From positions 1 through 64,000 of the forward strand of contig SIBG01000005.1 of the NCBI GenBank assembly GCA_009695305.1: a DNA stretch of 64,000 nt, in the 5' to 3' direction. Under the pieces are notes generated by a model that saw only the letters and a program-made list of their open reading frames with translations, had not been told where the DNA came from and searched no databases. Source of the DNA: Opitutus sp. Its GTDB lineage: Bacteria > Verrucomicrobiota > Verrucomicrobiia > Opitutales > Opitutaceae. Of the stretch, positions 24,960-33,339 are shown one piece after another. How positions within the stretch are numbered: position 1 is the stretch's first letter; the number at the start of each line of letters is the position of its first letter. A program made the position numbers and the translations under genes.

Positions 24960-25613
24960 CTACCGGCCGAAGAGGCCGTTGGCGGCCGTCATCGGCGTGG
25001 CGTTGCCGTAGTAGTTGTTGATGATCGTGACCTGCTGCGGTGCGGCGGCGGCGGGCGCAGGTGCGGCCTGCACGACGACGGGCTGGGGCTGCTGCACGAG
25101 GACACCGCGCGGGTAATCGTAGGAAGGATAGTAATAGGAATTGGCGTTGATGATGGAGCCGAGGAGCCAGCCAGCACCCGCGCCCCACGCGGCGCCGCGC
25201 CAGCCATCGTGGTAATAACCGCCGCGGCCGTAGTAGCCCCCGCGTCCATAATAGCCGCCGCGACCGTGGGAAGAGTTGTGGCCAATGATACCGCCCGCGA
25301 GCGCACCGAGCACCAGGCCGTTGGCGGCGGCACTGCCGCGGTAGCCGTCGCGATAAACGTAGCCGCCGGGCTGGACCGGTGAACCATAACTTGAGCGAGA
25401 GTTACCGAAAGCAGCGTCGAGCAGCAGACCCGCGCCTGCCCCGATGGCCGCTCCCTGCCAGGCCTTGTGGTGCAACGAACCGCTGTTGTGGCCGATGACC
25501 GCACCCGCCACGCCGCCGAGGACAGCGCCATTGACGGACGACGGGCGGAAGACCTGCGCTGACGCAGTGGATAGCGCAAGCAGGGCAAAACCGAGGGCGA
25601 GGGACGTTTTCAT
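24960..25613 (-). CDS. exported glycine-zipper protein
   Basis: The 217-residue product has a signal peptide (MKTSLALGFALLALSTASAQ). The mature part contains two glycine-zipper hairpins, VLGGVAGAVIGHNSG and VLGALAGGIIGHNSS, and a Gly/Tyr tandem (GGYYGRGGYYGRGGYYHDGW, about 130-150). The end is Pro/Ala-rich with a VTIINNYYG strand. Glycine zippers insert into or cross membranes; related proteins are membrane-associated outer-envelope proteins. It is upstream of the LpoB-like gene by 77 bases on the same strand, and may belong to the same transcript. Confidence 0.8.
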   Translation of the reverse strand: MKTSLALGFALLALSTASAQVFRPSSVNGAVLGGVAGAVIGHNSGSLHHKAWQGAAIGAGAGLLLDAAFGNSRSSYGSPVQPGGYVYRDGYRGSAAANGLVLGALAGGIIGHNSSHGRGGYYGRGGYYGRGGYYHDGWRGAAWGAGAGWLLGSIINANSYYYPSYDYPRGVLVQQPQPVVVQAAPAPAAAAPQQVTIINNYYGNATPMTAANGLFGR

Positions 25614-25649
25614 GATGAGTGGAAACTGTGCGACAGCATCAACGGCGCA

Positions 25650-25736
25650 AGGTTTCACGCAAGGTGGAGCGCGTTGTCCTCAGCGCGCTGTTCGGGAGCA
25701 TCCACAGAAAGCGCGTTAGGGACAACGCGCTCCACC
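25650..25736. repeat. inverted repeat GGTGGAGCGCGTTGTCC, perfect 17-bp arms
   Basis: Left arm 25663-25679 and right arm 25720-25736 are exact reverse complements. The upstream piece GTTTCACGCAAGGTGGAGCGCG has a diverged copy near 51975-52000. It lies between the RND permease stop and the glycine-zipper gene start. Confidence 0.8.
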
Positions 25737-25757
25737 CCGCCAGAGGCGGGCAAGCCT

Positions 25758-28700
25758 TCACTTCGCCATCGCCGTCTCGCCGGCGAGCGACGCGTGGGCC
25801 GCAGTCTGCTTTTTCCTCAGGCGTGAGGTGAACTTGTCCATGTAAACGTAGATCACCGGCGTGATGTAGAGCGTCAGGAATTGCGAAACGATCAGGCCGC
25901 CCATGACCGCGAGGCCGAGCGGCCGGCGTGAGTCGGCGCCGGCACCGAGACCGAGCGCGATGGGCAGGGCGCTCGCAAGCGCGGCAAAGGTCGTCATCAT
26001 GATCGGGCGAAAGCGCACCAGGCAGGCCTCGACGATGGCCTGTTCGGCGTGGAACGCCGCGCCCTGTTCGCGTTCCCGCGCGATGGCGAAGTCGACCATC
26101 ATAATCGCGTTTTTCTTTACGATGCCGACGAGCAGAATCACGCCGACATAGCCCATGATGTTCAGTTCCTCCTTGAACAGCCACAGCGTGAACAGCGCCC
26201 CGAAACTCGCCGCGGGCAGACCCGAGAGAATGGTGAGCGGATGGATGAAATCCTCGTAGAGCACGCCGAGCACGATGTAGATCACGAGCACCGCCATGAA
26301 GAGCAGCAGCGTCAGCCCCTGCATCGACGACGCGAACGCCTGCGCTGAACCTTGAAACCCGTAGCTAATCGTCGCCGGCAGCTCGATCCGCGCGAGTTCG
26401 GACACCGCCACCGACGCCTCGCCGAGCGAATAACCGGGCCGGAGGTTGAAAGAAATTGTGACCGCCGGCACCTGCCCGAGGTGATTCACGGTCAGCGGCC
26501 CGACCTCGCGTTTCAACTCGGCCACCGCATCGAGCGGCACCGTCTTGCCGTCCCGGCTGCGCAGATAGAGCAGGGACAGCGCCTCGGGATTTTTCTGAAA
26601 CTCCGGCGCCATCTCCATGATGACGAAATACTGGTTCGTCGGCGTGTAGATGGTGGAGACCTGGCGCGAGCCATACGCGCTGTAGAGCGCCTCCTCGATT
26701 TGCTGGGGCGTGATGCCGAGGGCGGAGGCCCGGTCGCGCTTGATGGCGACGCGGAGCTGCGGATTGGAGATTTGCAGATCCGAATTTACATCCTGCAAGC
26801 CATCGAGGCCGCGCATCTTCGTCTCCATGTTTTGCGCCGCGGCGTAGAGGCCTTTCAGGTCCGTGCCGAAGAGCGTGAATTGATAAAGCGCCTTCGTGAG
26901 CGAGCCCCCGATGCGAATCGGCGGGAGAATCTGCGGGTAGGCGCGCAGCCCCGGGATCACCGCGAGTTTTTTCCGGAGATCCTGCACGATCTCGGTGGCC
27001 GGCGGACGCTCGCTACGGGGCTTCAGGCGCATGAAAATCCGCCCCTGGTTGATCGTCGAAACCGTCGGCCCACCGCCCAGGGCCGACATGAACGCCTCCA
27101 CCGACGGATGCTGCGCCACGATGGCCGCCGCCGCCTGCTGATGTTTCACCATCTCTCCGAACGACACATCCTGCGCCCCCTCGGTGAAAACAAAAATCTG
27201 CCGCGTATCTTCGGTGGGCAGGAATCCGGTAGGCAGGACGCGGGCCACGACCACGGTCAACACGAGCATGATCGCGGCCACGCTGACCGTGGCCGCCCGG
27301 TGGCGCATCGCCACCCGGAGCGACCGTTCGTAGAACGAGATCATCGCGTTGAACGCGCGCTCGCTGGCCTGATAGATTTTCCCGTGCCCCTCCGCCCCGC
27401 TGGCACGATGCGACTGGAGAAACCGGCTGCACAACATCGGCGTGAGCGTGAGGGACACGACCCCCGAGACGAGAATCGACGCCGTGATCGTGACCGCGAA
27501 CTCGTGCAACAGTCGCCCGAGAATTCCGCCCATGAACAGCACGGGGATGAACACGGCGACGAGCGAGAGCGTCATCGACAGAATCGTGAACCCGATCTCG
27601 CCCGAGCCCTTCAAGGCCGCCTCGCGCACGGGCAGGCCCTGCTCGATGTAGCGCACGATGTTTTCGAGCATGACGATGGCATCGTCGACCACGAACCCCA
27701 CCGAGAGCGTGAGCGCGAGGAGCGAGAGATTGTCCAGCGTGTAGCCGAAGAAATACATCACGATGAACGTGCCCAGCAGCGCCATCGGGATCGCGACCGA
27801 CGGTATAATCGTCGCCGTCAGCGACCGCAGGAACAGGAAGATGACCAGCACGACGAGCGCGATCGAGAGCAGGAGCGTGAATTGCACGTCGTGGACCGAC
27901 TCGCGGACCGAGATGGATTTATCCATGAGAATCTCGATGCTCATCGAGGCCGGCAGTTGCTGCCGGAGACTCGGCAGGAGCGCCCGGACGCGGCCGACGA
28001 CTTCGATGGTGTTGGTGCCCGGCTGCCGCTGGACGCCGAGACCGATCGCCCGCGTGCCGGGGTCGCCGCGCTGGCCGCTGTAAAACCAATAACCGACGCG
28101 ATTCTCCTGCACATTGTCGATGACCTGCGCGAGCTCGCCGAGTCGCACCGGGGCACCGTGGCGGTAGGCCACCACGATCTGGCTGAACTCGGCGCTGTTC
28201 GCGAGCTGGCCGGACGCGACGACCGTCATGGTCTGCTGATTGCCGTCGAGCACACCCGTCGGCAGGTTGACGTTATGCGTGGCCAGCGCGCCGCGCACCT
28301 CCTCGAGCGTGATGCCGCGGCTGGCGAGGGCCCGCGGATCGAGCTGCACCCGGAGCGCATACTTCTGCGCACCGTAGATCTGCACCAGGGCGACTCCCTC
28401 GAGGGTGGAGATCCGCTGGGCGATGCGCGTCTCGGCAAACTCGTGCACGACAGACAGCGGCAACGTCGGCGAGACGACCGACATAAAAAGAATCGGCTGG
28501 TCCGCGGGGTTCGTTTTGCGAAAGGAAGGCGGCGCCGGCATGTCGTTCGGCAACCGGCGTTGCACGGCGGCGAGCGCCGATTGCACGTCCTGCGCCGCGG
28601 CGTCGATATTGCGCTCGAGGGCGAACTGCAGCGTGATCGCCGTCGCGCCCAGCGAGCTCGACGACGTCATCGAATCAAGGCCGGCGATGGTGGAGAACTG

Positions 28701-28907
28701 CTGTTCGATCGGCGTGGCCACGGCCGAGGCCATCGTCTCGGGCGTCGCCCCCGGCAGGCTGGCCGTCACCACGATCGTGGGAAAATCGACGTTCGGCAGA
28801 TCGTTGACCGGGAGAAACCGATACGCCATCGCGCCGAACACGCACAACGCCGCCGTGAGCAGCGTCGTCATCACCGGCCGGCGGATGCAATGCGCGGGCA
28901 GACTCAT
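25758..28907 (-). CDS. RND multidrug efflux permease (MdtB/MdtC-like)
   Basis: The 1049-residue protein matches inner-membrane RND pumps of the hydrophobe/amphiphile class in length and order: an N-terminal helix (MTTLLTAALCVFGAMAYRFL), a large periplasmic loop, the central helix bundle with VGFVVDDAIVMLENIVRYIE at about 400, a second loop, and a second bundle ending IYVYMDKFTSRLRKK. Paired Asp residues in GFVVDDAIV match the proton relay. PF00873 throughout. The start at 28907 gives the standard MSLPAHCIRRPV N-terminus. It is downstream of its adaptor (29041-30210), with a palindromic repeat in between. Confidence 0.93.
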   Translation of the reverse strand: MSLPAHCIRRPVMTTLLTAALCVFGAMAYRFLPVNDLPNVDFPTIVVTASLPGATPETMASAVATPIEQQFSTIAGLDSMTSSSSLGATAITLQFALERNIDAAAQDVQSALAAVQRRLPNDMPAPPSFRKTNPADQPILFMSVVSPTLPLSVVHEFAETRIAQRISTLEGVALVQIYGAQKYALRVQLDPRALASRGITLEEVRGALATHNVNLPTGVLDGNQQTMTVVASGQLANSAEFSQIVVAYRHGAPVRLGELAQVIDNVQENRVGYWFYSGQRGDPGTRAIGLGVQRQPGTNTIEVVGRVRALLPSLRQQLPASMSIEILMDKSISVRESVHDVQFTLLLSIALVVLVIFLFLRSLTATIIPSVAIPMALLGTFIVMYFFGYTLDNLSLLALTLSVGFVVDDAIVMLENIVRYIEQGLPVREAALKGSGEIGFTILSMTLSLVAVFIPVLFMGGILGRLLHEFAVTITASILVSGVVSLTLTPMLCSRFLQSHRASGAEGHGKIYQASERAFNAMISFYERSLRVAMRHRAATVSVAAIMLVLTVVVARVLPTGFLPTEDTRQIFVFTEGAQDVSFGEMVKHQQAAAAIVAQHPSVEAFMSALGGGPTVSTINQGRIFMRLKPRSERPPATEIVQDLRKKLAVIPGLRAYPQILPPIRIGGSLTKALYQFTLFGTDLKGLYAAAQNMETKMRGLDGLQDVNSDLQISNPQLRVAIKRDRASALGITPQQIEEALYSAYGSRQVSTIYTPTNQYFVIMEMAPEFQKNPEALSLLYLRSRDGKTVPLDAVAELKREVGPLTVNHLGQVPAVTISFNLRPGYSLGEASVAVSELARIELPATISYGFQGSAQAFASSMQGLTLLLFMAVLVIYIVLGVLYEDFIHPLTILSGLPAASFGALFTLWLFKEELNIMGYVGVILLVGIVKKNAIMMVDFAIAREREQGAAFHAEQAIVEACLVRFRPIMMTTFAALASALPIALGLGAGADSRRPLGLAVMGGLIVSQFLTLYITPVIYVYMDKFTSRLRKKQTAAHASLAGETAMAK

Positions 28908-28946
28908 GGCGCGAACATGCCCGGTCGCCCGGTGCCGGGTTGAACG

Positions 28947-29012
28947 GTGGGAGGGGCTTGATGCCCCGACGCCATGCGACGACGACGAGTCGGGGCATAA
29001 AGCCCCTCCCAC
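28947..29012. repeat. palindromic repeat GTGGGAGGGGCTT-ATGCCCCGAC
   Basis: Arms of 24 bp at 28947-28970 and 28989-29012 differ at one position. The element sits between the adaptor and permease genes of the RND pump, so the operon must be transcribed through a strong hairpin, or the permease needs its own start. Confidence 0.85.
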
Positions 29013-29040
29013 AGTTTCGAAACGCGTGGACGAAAATCGG

Positions 29041-30210
29041 TCATGACTTCGGCGCGATGGCGGGTTTCGGCGCCGGCGCGATGGCGGTGAGCGTGGTCGA
29101 TTCGACCCTGGCGCCGGGCACCAGGCGGAGGTGACCATCGGTCACGACCGTCTCGCCGGCGTGCAAGCCCTCGGCAATGAGCAGCTCATCGCCCGAGGAG
29201 CGCAACACCTTCACCGGCCGGAGCTCGACGGTCTGGTCGGCCTTGACGACATACACCTGCGAGCCGCTCGGCCCCGTCTGCACGGCCGCCGCTGGCACCA
29301 CGAGCGCGGCAAGATCGACGCCGATTTTCGTCTGCACCTGGACAAACTGGCCGGGCCACAGCAGGTGATCCGCATTTTCGAACACCGCCTTGAGCACGAT
29401 GGTGCCGCTGGTCGGATCGACGGCGTTATCCACGAAGCTCAGCTTCCCGTCGGTGCGCACGAGTCCCGAGGAACGATCGGTGACGGCGACACTCGCGCGG
29501 CCCTCGGCGAGCGCGCCACGGATCACCGCGAGCACGCTCTCCGGCACCGCGAACGCCACCGCGATCGGCGCGAGCTGGTTGAGCGTGACGATCGACTGGT
29601 TGACATCGTTCGCCTTGACCAACGCGCCTTCGTGCAAAATCAACTGGCCGGTGCGCCCGTGAATCGGGGCGCGGATCTGGGTGTAGCCGAGGAGCAGTTC
29701 GGCGTTGGCGACCGTCGCTTCCTTGCCCTGCACGAGCGCCTGCGTGGTCTCGGCGCGGGTGTTGAGCAGCGCGAATTGCTCCTTCGAAATCGCCGCCTGC
29801 TGCTCGAGCTGCTGGTAACGCTCGGCGTCCGCCTTGGCGTGAGCGGATTCGGCGCGGGCGTTCGCCAGCTCGGCGCGGGCGATGCGCAGCAAATTTTCAA
29901 ACGGCCGGCGATCGAGCGACACCAGCGGGTCGCCCGCCTTCACCTCGTCGCCCTCTTGGAAATGGACCTGCGCGATCATGCCATCGACCTGGGACTTAAC
30001 GGTCACCATGCGGAGCGCCTGCACGGCCCCGACCGACTCGATGACCCGCGGCACATCGCGCTGCTGCGTCACGGCGGTCTGCACGGGCACGGGCGGCGGA
30101 GCGGAGCCGGTGGCCGCGCCACCCGCCGGCTTGCAAGCGGTCAGCACCAGACCGGTAACAGAGAGGAGCAACGAGAGGGCTGGGGTATTCATGGTGGCCA
30201 TGCCGCGCAT
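29041..30210 (-). CDS. RND periplasmic adaptor subunit (membrane fusion protein)
   Basis: The 389-residue lipoprotein starts MRGMATMNTP with a signal and lipobox LVLTAC (three possible Met starts within 19 bases; 30210 keeps an Arg in the n-region). It shows the adaptor pattern: VIESVGAVQALRMVTVKSQV with QVDGMIAQVHFQEGDEV (first barrel-sandwich half), a helical hairpin at about 105-160 (SAHAKADAERYQQLEQQAAI), TQIRAPIHGRTGQ, and the C-terminal barrel with VYVVKADQTVELRPVKV. It bridges the permease and an outer-membrane TolC-like channel, which is not in this window. Confidence 0.9.
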   Translation of the reverse strand: MRGMATMNTPALSLLLSVTGLVLTACKPAGGAATGSAPPPVPVQTAVTQQRDVPRVIESVGAVQALRMVTVKSQVDGMIAQVHFQEGDEVKAGDPLVSLDRRPFENLLRIARAELANARAESAHAKADAERYQQLEQQAAISKEQFALLNTRAETTQALVQGKEATVANAELLLGYTQIRAPIHGRTGQLILHEGALVKANDVNQSIVTLNQLAPIAVAFAVPESVLAVIRGALAEGRASVAVTDRSSGLVRTDGKLSFVDNAVDPTSGTIVLKAVFENADHLLWPGQFVQVQTKIGVDLAALVVPAAAVQTGPSGSQVYVVKADQTVELRPVKVLRSSGDELLIAEGLHAGETVVTDGHLRLVPGARVESTTLTAIAPAPKPAIAPKS

Positions 30211-30402
30211 CAGAGAACGGTAAGCGTTGGTAAACCCGCCCTCTCGCCCTGCAAGCTCCGAGTTGCGTGCGGGCGTCCGCCGGCCCCGCCACGGCTCAGA
30301 GCGGAGTCTCGCTTCTCGACATCGCGCCACGTCGTCGTTCTATTCGCCGTCCCCACTTCACCCCGGCGTTTGCGCGGCATCAATTTCCTGGAACCAGCCC
30401 TC

Positions 30403-31839
30403 ATGAACCACCCTCGCCCAGCAACAACCCTGCGTTCTCATTTTTCCGCCACCGCGACCTGCGTCGCGCTGCTGGTGGCCTGCGGCTGGCCGCTCGTCGC
30501 GCCCGCCGCCAACTGGCCGGGCTGGCGCGGACCCAACGGCGACGGCACCACCACCGCCACGAAGAACCTCCCCGAGACGTGGAGCCCCACGCAGAACATC
30601 AAGTGGAAGCAGGAAATGCCGGCGTGGAGCGGCTCCTCGCCCGTCGTGTGGGGTGACCGTATTTTTATCAACAGCCCGTCGAAGGAAGTAGCGGCGGCCC
30701 CGGCTGAAACCCCGCCACCGGCCCCACCCGCCGGGCCTGACGGAAAAAAGGGAAAGGGGAAGGGCGGACCAGGCGGCGGGCGTGGCCCGGCCGGTGGGAG
30801 CATCGGCGGTCAGGAACTGCTGCTGCTGTGCCTCGACCGCGGGACGGGCCGAGAACTTTGGCGGAAACAGGTCGACCGAGGAAACGAGTTCAAGATGCAT
30901 CACAACTCGTCCAGCCCCTCGCCGGTGACGGATGGCGAGCACGTGTGGGTGGTCTCCGGCAACGGCCTGATCGCCTGTTTCGATTTCGCCGGCGCGGAAA
31001 AGTGGCGTTTCAATCTGGTGGAAAAATACGGCGTGCTCGGCGCCAACCACGGCTACGGGTCCTCACCCGTCCTCGTCGACGGCAAACTCGTCGTGCAAGT
31101 CCTCCACGGCATGAAGACCAAGGAGCCGTCCTATCTCCTCGCGCTCGACCCGCGCACCGGCGCCGTGGTTTGGCGCGTCGAACGTGCAACCGACGCCCTC
31201 TTCGAATCTCCCGATGCCTACACCACGCCGGCGGTTGCCATGATCGACGGCCAGCGACAACTCGTCGTCCTCGGCGGCAACTACCTCACCGGCCACGCCG
31301 TCACGACCGGCGCGGAACTCTGGCGCGCCGGCGGATTGAACCCGAAGAACGACCGCACTTTTCGCGTCGTTCCCTCCCCGACCGTGCGCGACGGCATGAT
31401 CTTTGCCCCGACCCGCAAGATCCCGCTCCTCGCCTTCCGCGCCGGCGGCCGAGGTGATATTTCCACCAGCCAGCTCGCGTGGAGTTGGACTGACCAGCGA
31501 AGCGCACCCGACGTGCCCAGTCCGGTGAGCGACGGCAAATATTTCTACATGGCGGGCGACAACGGCACGATCACCTGCCTCGATGCCAAAACCGGCGCGG
31601 TCATCTACGGCCCGGAGGACACCGGCGTCGGCCGCACGTGGGGCTCGCCGATCATCGCGGACGGCAAGATCTACCTCACCGGCCAGACCGCTGAGACCGC
31701 GGTCATCCAGGCCGGCGCGGCCTACCAACTCCTCGGGAAAAACTCGCTCGACGGCAGCTACACGCTCTGCACCCCGGCGTTTGCGGATGGAGAGATTTTC
31801 ATCCGCACGGGGACGCATCTCTATTGTGTGACGAAATGA
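30403..31839 (+). CDS. secreted PQQ-like beta-propeller protein 1
   Basis: The 478-residue product has a signal peptide of about 35 residues, then ANWPGWRGPNGDG. Propeller blades recur as Trp-containing strands with a structural turn (for example LLCLDRGTGRELWRKQ, LLALDPRTGAVVWRVERA, ITCLDAKTGAVIYGPEDTG). A low-complexity Pro/Gly/Lys insert at about 106-132 is unusual for the family. A lipobox-like LVAC lies in the signal region, but the hydrophobic stretch continues past it, so type I cleavage is more likely. The C-terminus ends FIRTGTHLYCVTK. The gene stands alone, divergent from the RND adaptor. Confidence 0.9.
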   Translation: MNHPRPATTLRSHFSATATCVALLVACGWPLVAPAANWPGWRGPNGDGTTTATKNLPETWSPTQNIKWKQEMPAWSGSSPVVWGDRIFINSPSKEVAAAPAETPPPAPPAGPDGKKGKGKGGPGGGRGPAGGSIGGQELLLLCLDRGTGRELWRKQVDRGNEFKMHHNSSSPSPVTDGEHVWVVSGNGLIACFDFAGAEKWRFNLVEKYGVLGANHGYGSSPVLVDGKLVVQVLHGMKTKEPSYLLALDPRTGAVVWRVERATDALFESPDAYTTPAVAMIDGQRQLVVLGGNYLTGHAVTTGAELWRAGGLNPKNDRTFRVVPSPTVRDGMIFAPTRKIPLLAFRAGGRGDISTSQLAWSWTDQRSAPDVPSPVSDGKYFYMAGDNGTITCLDAKTGAVIYGPEDTGVGRTWGSPIIADGKIYLTGQTAETAVIQAGAAYQLLGKNSLDGSYTLCTPAFADGEIFIRTGTHLYCVTK

Positions 31840-31945
31840 CCGCGGCCCCACCTTGACCGACGTTGCGCAGCCCGCCGCGACAATTCATCCGACAGCCTCT
31901 GCCGCTGGCGACTGCGATGCCGTTTTTCACGAACGCGGGCCTGGA

Positions 31946-32013
31946 GTAGGGCAGGTCTCTGACCGGCCCTGGGAACACTCCGTGCGCGAAAGGGCAGGTC
32001 AAAGACCTGCCCT
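31946..32013. repeat. palindromic repeat AGGGCAGGTC-AAA-GACCTGCCCT
   Basis: AGGGCAGGTC (31991-32000) pairs perfectly with GACCTGCCCT (32004-32013), and GTAGGGCAGGTC at 31946-31957 gives an alternative pairing partner. It fills most of the gap between propeller 1 and the antiporter gene. Confidence 0.8.
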
Positions 32014-32034
32014 ACCTCGGGCCGTCCGCGGCCC

Positions 32035-33288
32035 ATGACCAACCTTCAACTGTCGGTTCATTTCTTTTTCCAGGTCACCGTCATCTTGGTTGTCTGCCGG
32101 CTTGTGGGCGTATTGGGCCGGCGGATCGGTCAGCCGCAGGTCGTGGCCGAGATGGTGGCGGGCGTGCTGCTCGGGCCGTCGTTGCTGGGGCTGATCTGGC
32201 CGGAGGGGTTGGCGCGATTGTTTCCGACGGAGACGATGCGCGTGCTCTATCCCGTGGCGCAACTCGGGCTGGCCGGCTACATGTTCGTGGTGGGGCTGGA
32301 ATTCCGGCTGGATCTCGTGCGGCAAAGCGCGCGCAGTGCACTGGCAGTGGCGGTGGCGGGCATGGCGGCGCCGATCGCCTGCGGCGCGGCGCTCGGGTGG
32401 TATTTTCACCGGCACACCACGCTGTTTCCGGCGAAGACCACGCTGGCGGAGGCGGCGCTCTTTGTGGCGGCGGCGCTGTGCATCACGGCGTTTCCGATGC
32501 TGGCGCGGATCATCCAACACAAGAATCTCGGGGCGACGACGATGGGCGTGGTGTCACTCGGCGCCGGCGCGATCAACGACGCGGCGGCGTGGTGCCTGCT
32601 GACGGGCGTCGTGGCGAGCGTGGATGGAGACGCCTGGCGCATCGTCGCGAGCGCGGGTGGCGGGGTGGGTTACGTCGCGGTGGTGGTGCTGGTGGTGCGC
32701 CCGTGGCTGACGCGGTGGGCCGAGCCCATCGAACTGCGCGGTCGACTGAACGTCGGCGAATTTCTACTGTGCCTCGCGTTGCTGGCGGCGGGCGCCTGGT
32801 GCACGGATCGGGCCGGGTTGCACGCGGTCTTCGGAGCGTTCGTGATGGGAGCGGCGATGCCGCGCGGCATCGTTTCCGCCGGGCTGGCGACGCGCATCCA
32901 GCCGCTGACGGCGACGCTGTTGTTACCATTATTTTTCGCCTACTCCGGTCTCAATACGCAGCTCGGGACGCTGGGCACCGCGAATCTCTGGGCGATGACC
33001 GCGCTGGCGCTGGCCGTCGCGATCGGCGCGAAGGGCGTCGCCTGCTGGCTGGCGGCGCGGGCGACGGGCGTGCCCCATCGCGAGGCGTTGGGGATCGGCA
33101 CGCTGATGAACGTGCGCGGTCTCATGGAGTTGATCGTGCTCAACATCGGGCTCGAGCGCGGCCTCATCACGCCAAAATTATTCACGGTGCTGGCGATCAT
33201 GGCGCTCGTCACGACGCTGATGGCCTCGCCGATCTTCGATTTGCTGGTGGGCCGGCCTCGACCGGCAACGGACTCCGCGCGGCCCTGA
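32035..33288 (+). CDS. cation:proton antiporter, Kef/CPA2 type
   Basis: The 417-residue membrane protein has about twelve helices. It shows RRIGQPQVVAEMVAGVLLGPS at about 28-48, GLEFRLDLVRQSARSA, the conserved ALFVAAALCITAFPMLARI, and a central GAINDAAAW segment with the Asp expected in the CPA2 ion site. It lacks the C-terminal TrkA-N domain of full KefB/KefC, so it is a short Na+/H+ or K+/H+ exchanger of the inner membrane. It is convergent with propeller 2, with an inverted repeat between the two stops. Confidence 0.9.
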   Translation: MTNLQLSVHFFFQVTVILVVCRLVGVLGRRIGQPQVVAEMVAGVLLGPSLLGLIWPEGLARLFPTETMRVLYPVAQLGLAGYMFVVGLEFRLDLVRQSARSALAVAVAGMAAPIACGAALGWYFHRHTTLFPAKTTLAEAALFVAAALCITAFPMLARIIQHKNLGATTMGVVSLGAGAINDAAAWCLLTGVVASVDGDAWRIVASAGGGVGYVAVVVLVVRPWLTRWAEPIELRGRLNVGEFLLCLALLAAGAWCTDRAGLHAVFGAFVMGAAMPRGIVSAGLATRIQPLTATLLLPLFFAYSGLNTQLGTLGTANLWAMTALALAVAIGAKGVACWLAARATGVPHREALGIGTLMNVRGLMELIVLNIGLERGLITPKLFTVLAIMALVTTLMASPIFDLLVGRPRPATDSARP

Positions 33289-33330
33289 GCGTGGGCTCAG
33301 GGCCGCTGCCTCCCATCCCTGCGCTCACGC
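33289..33330. terminator. possible two-way terminator between convergent genes
   Basis: GCGTGGGCTCAGGG (33289-33302) pairs with CCCTGCGCTCACGC (33317-33330) with two mismatches. No T-run follows, so it may be a repeat rather than a true terminator. Confidence 0.35.
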
Positions 33331-33339
33331 GCCAGGCCA

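Noticed and set aside
26352-28943. 863-codon open frame opposite the RND permease
   Set aside because: It mirrors the RND gene on the other strand, has low-complexity Arg/His-rich sequence, and no family pattern. It is a GC-rich antisense shadow.
29131-30402. upstream 424-codon extension of propeller 1
   Set aside because: This part is antisense to the RND adaptor. The signal peptide starting at 30403 sets the true start.
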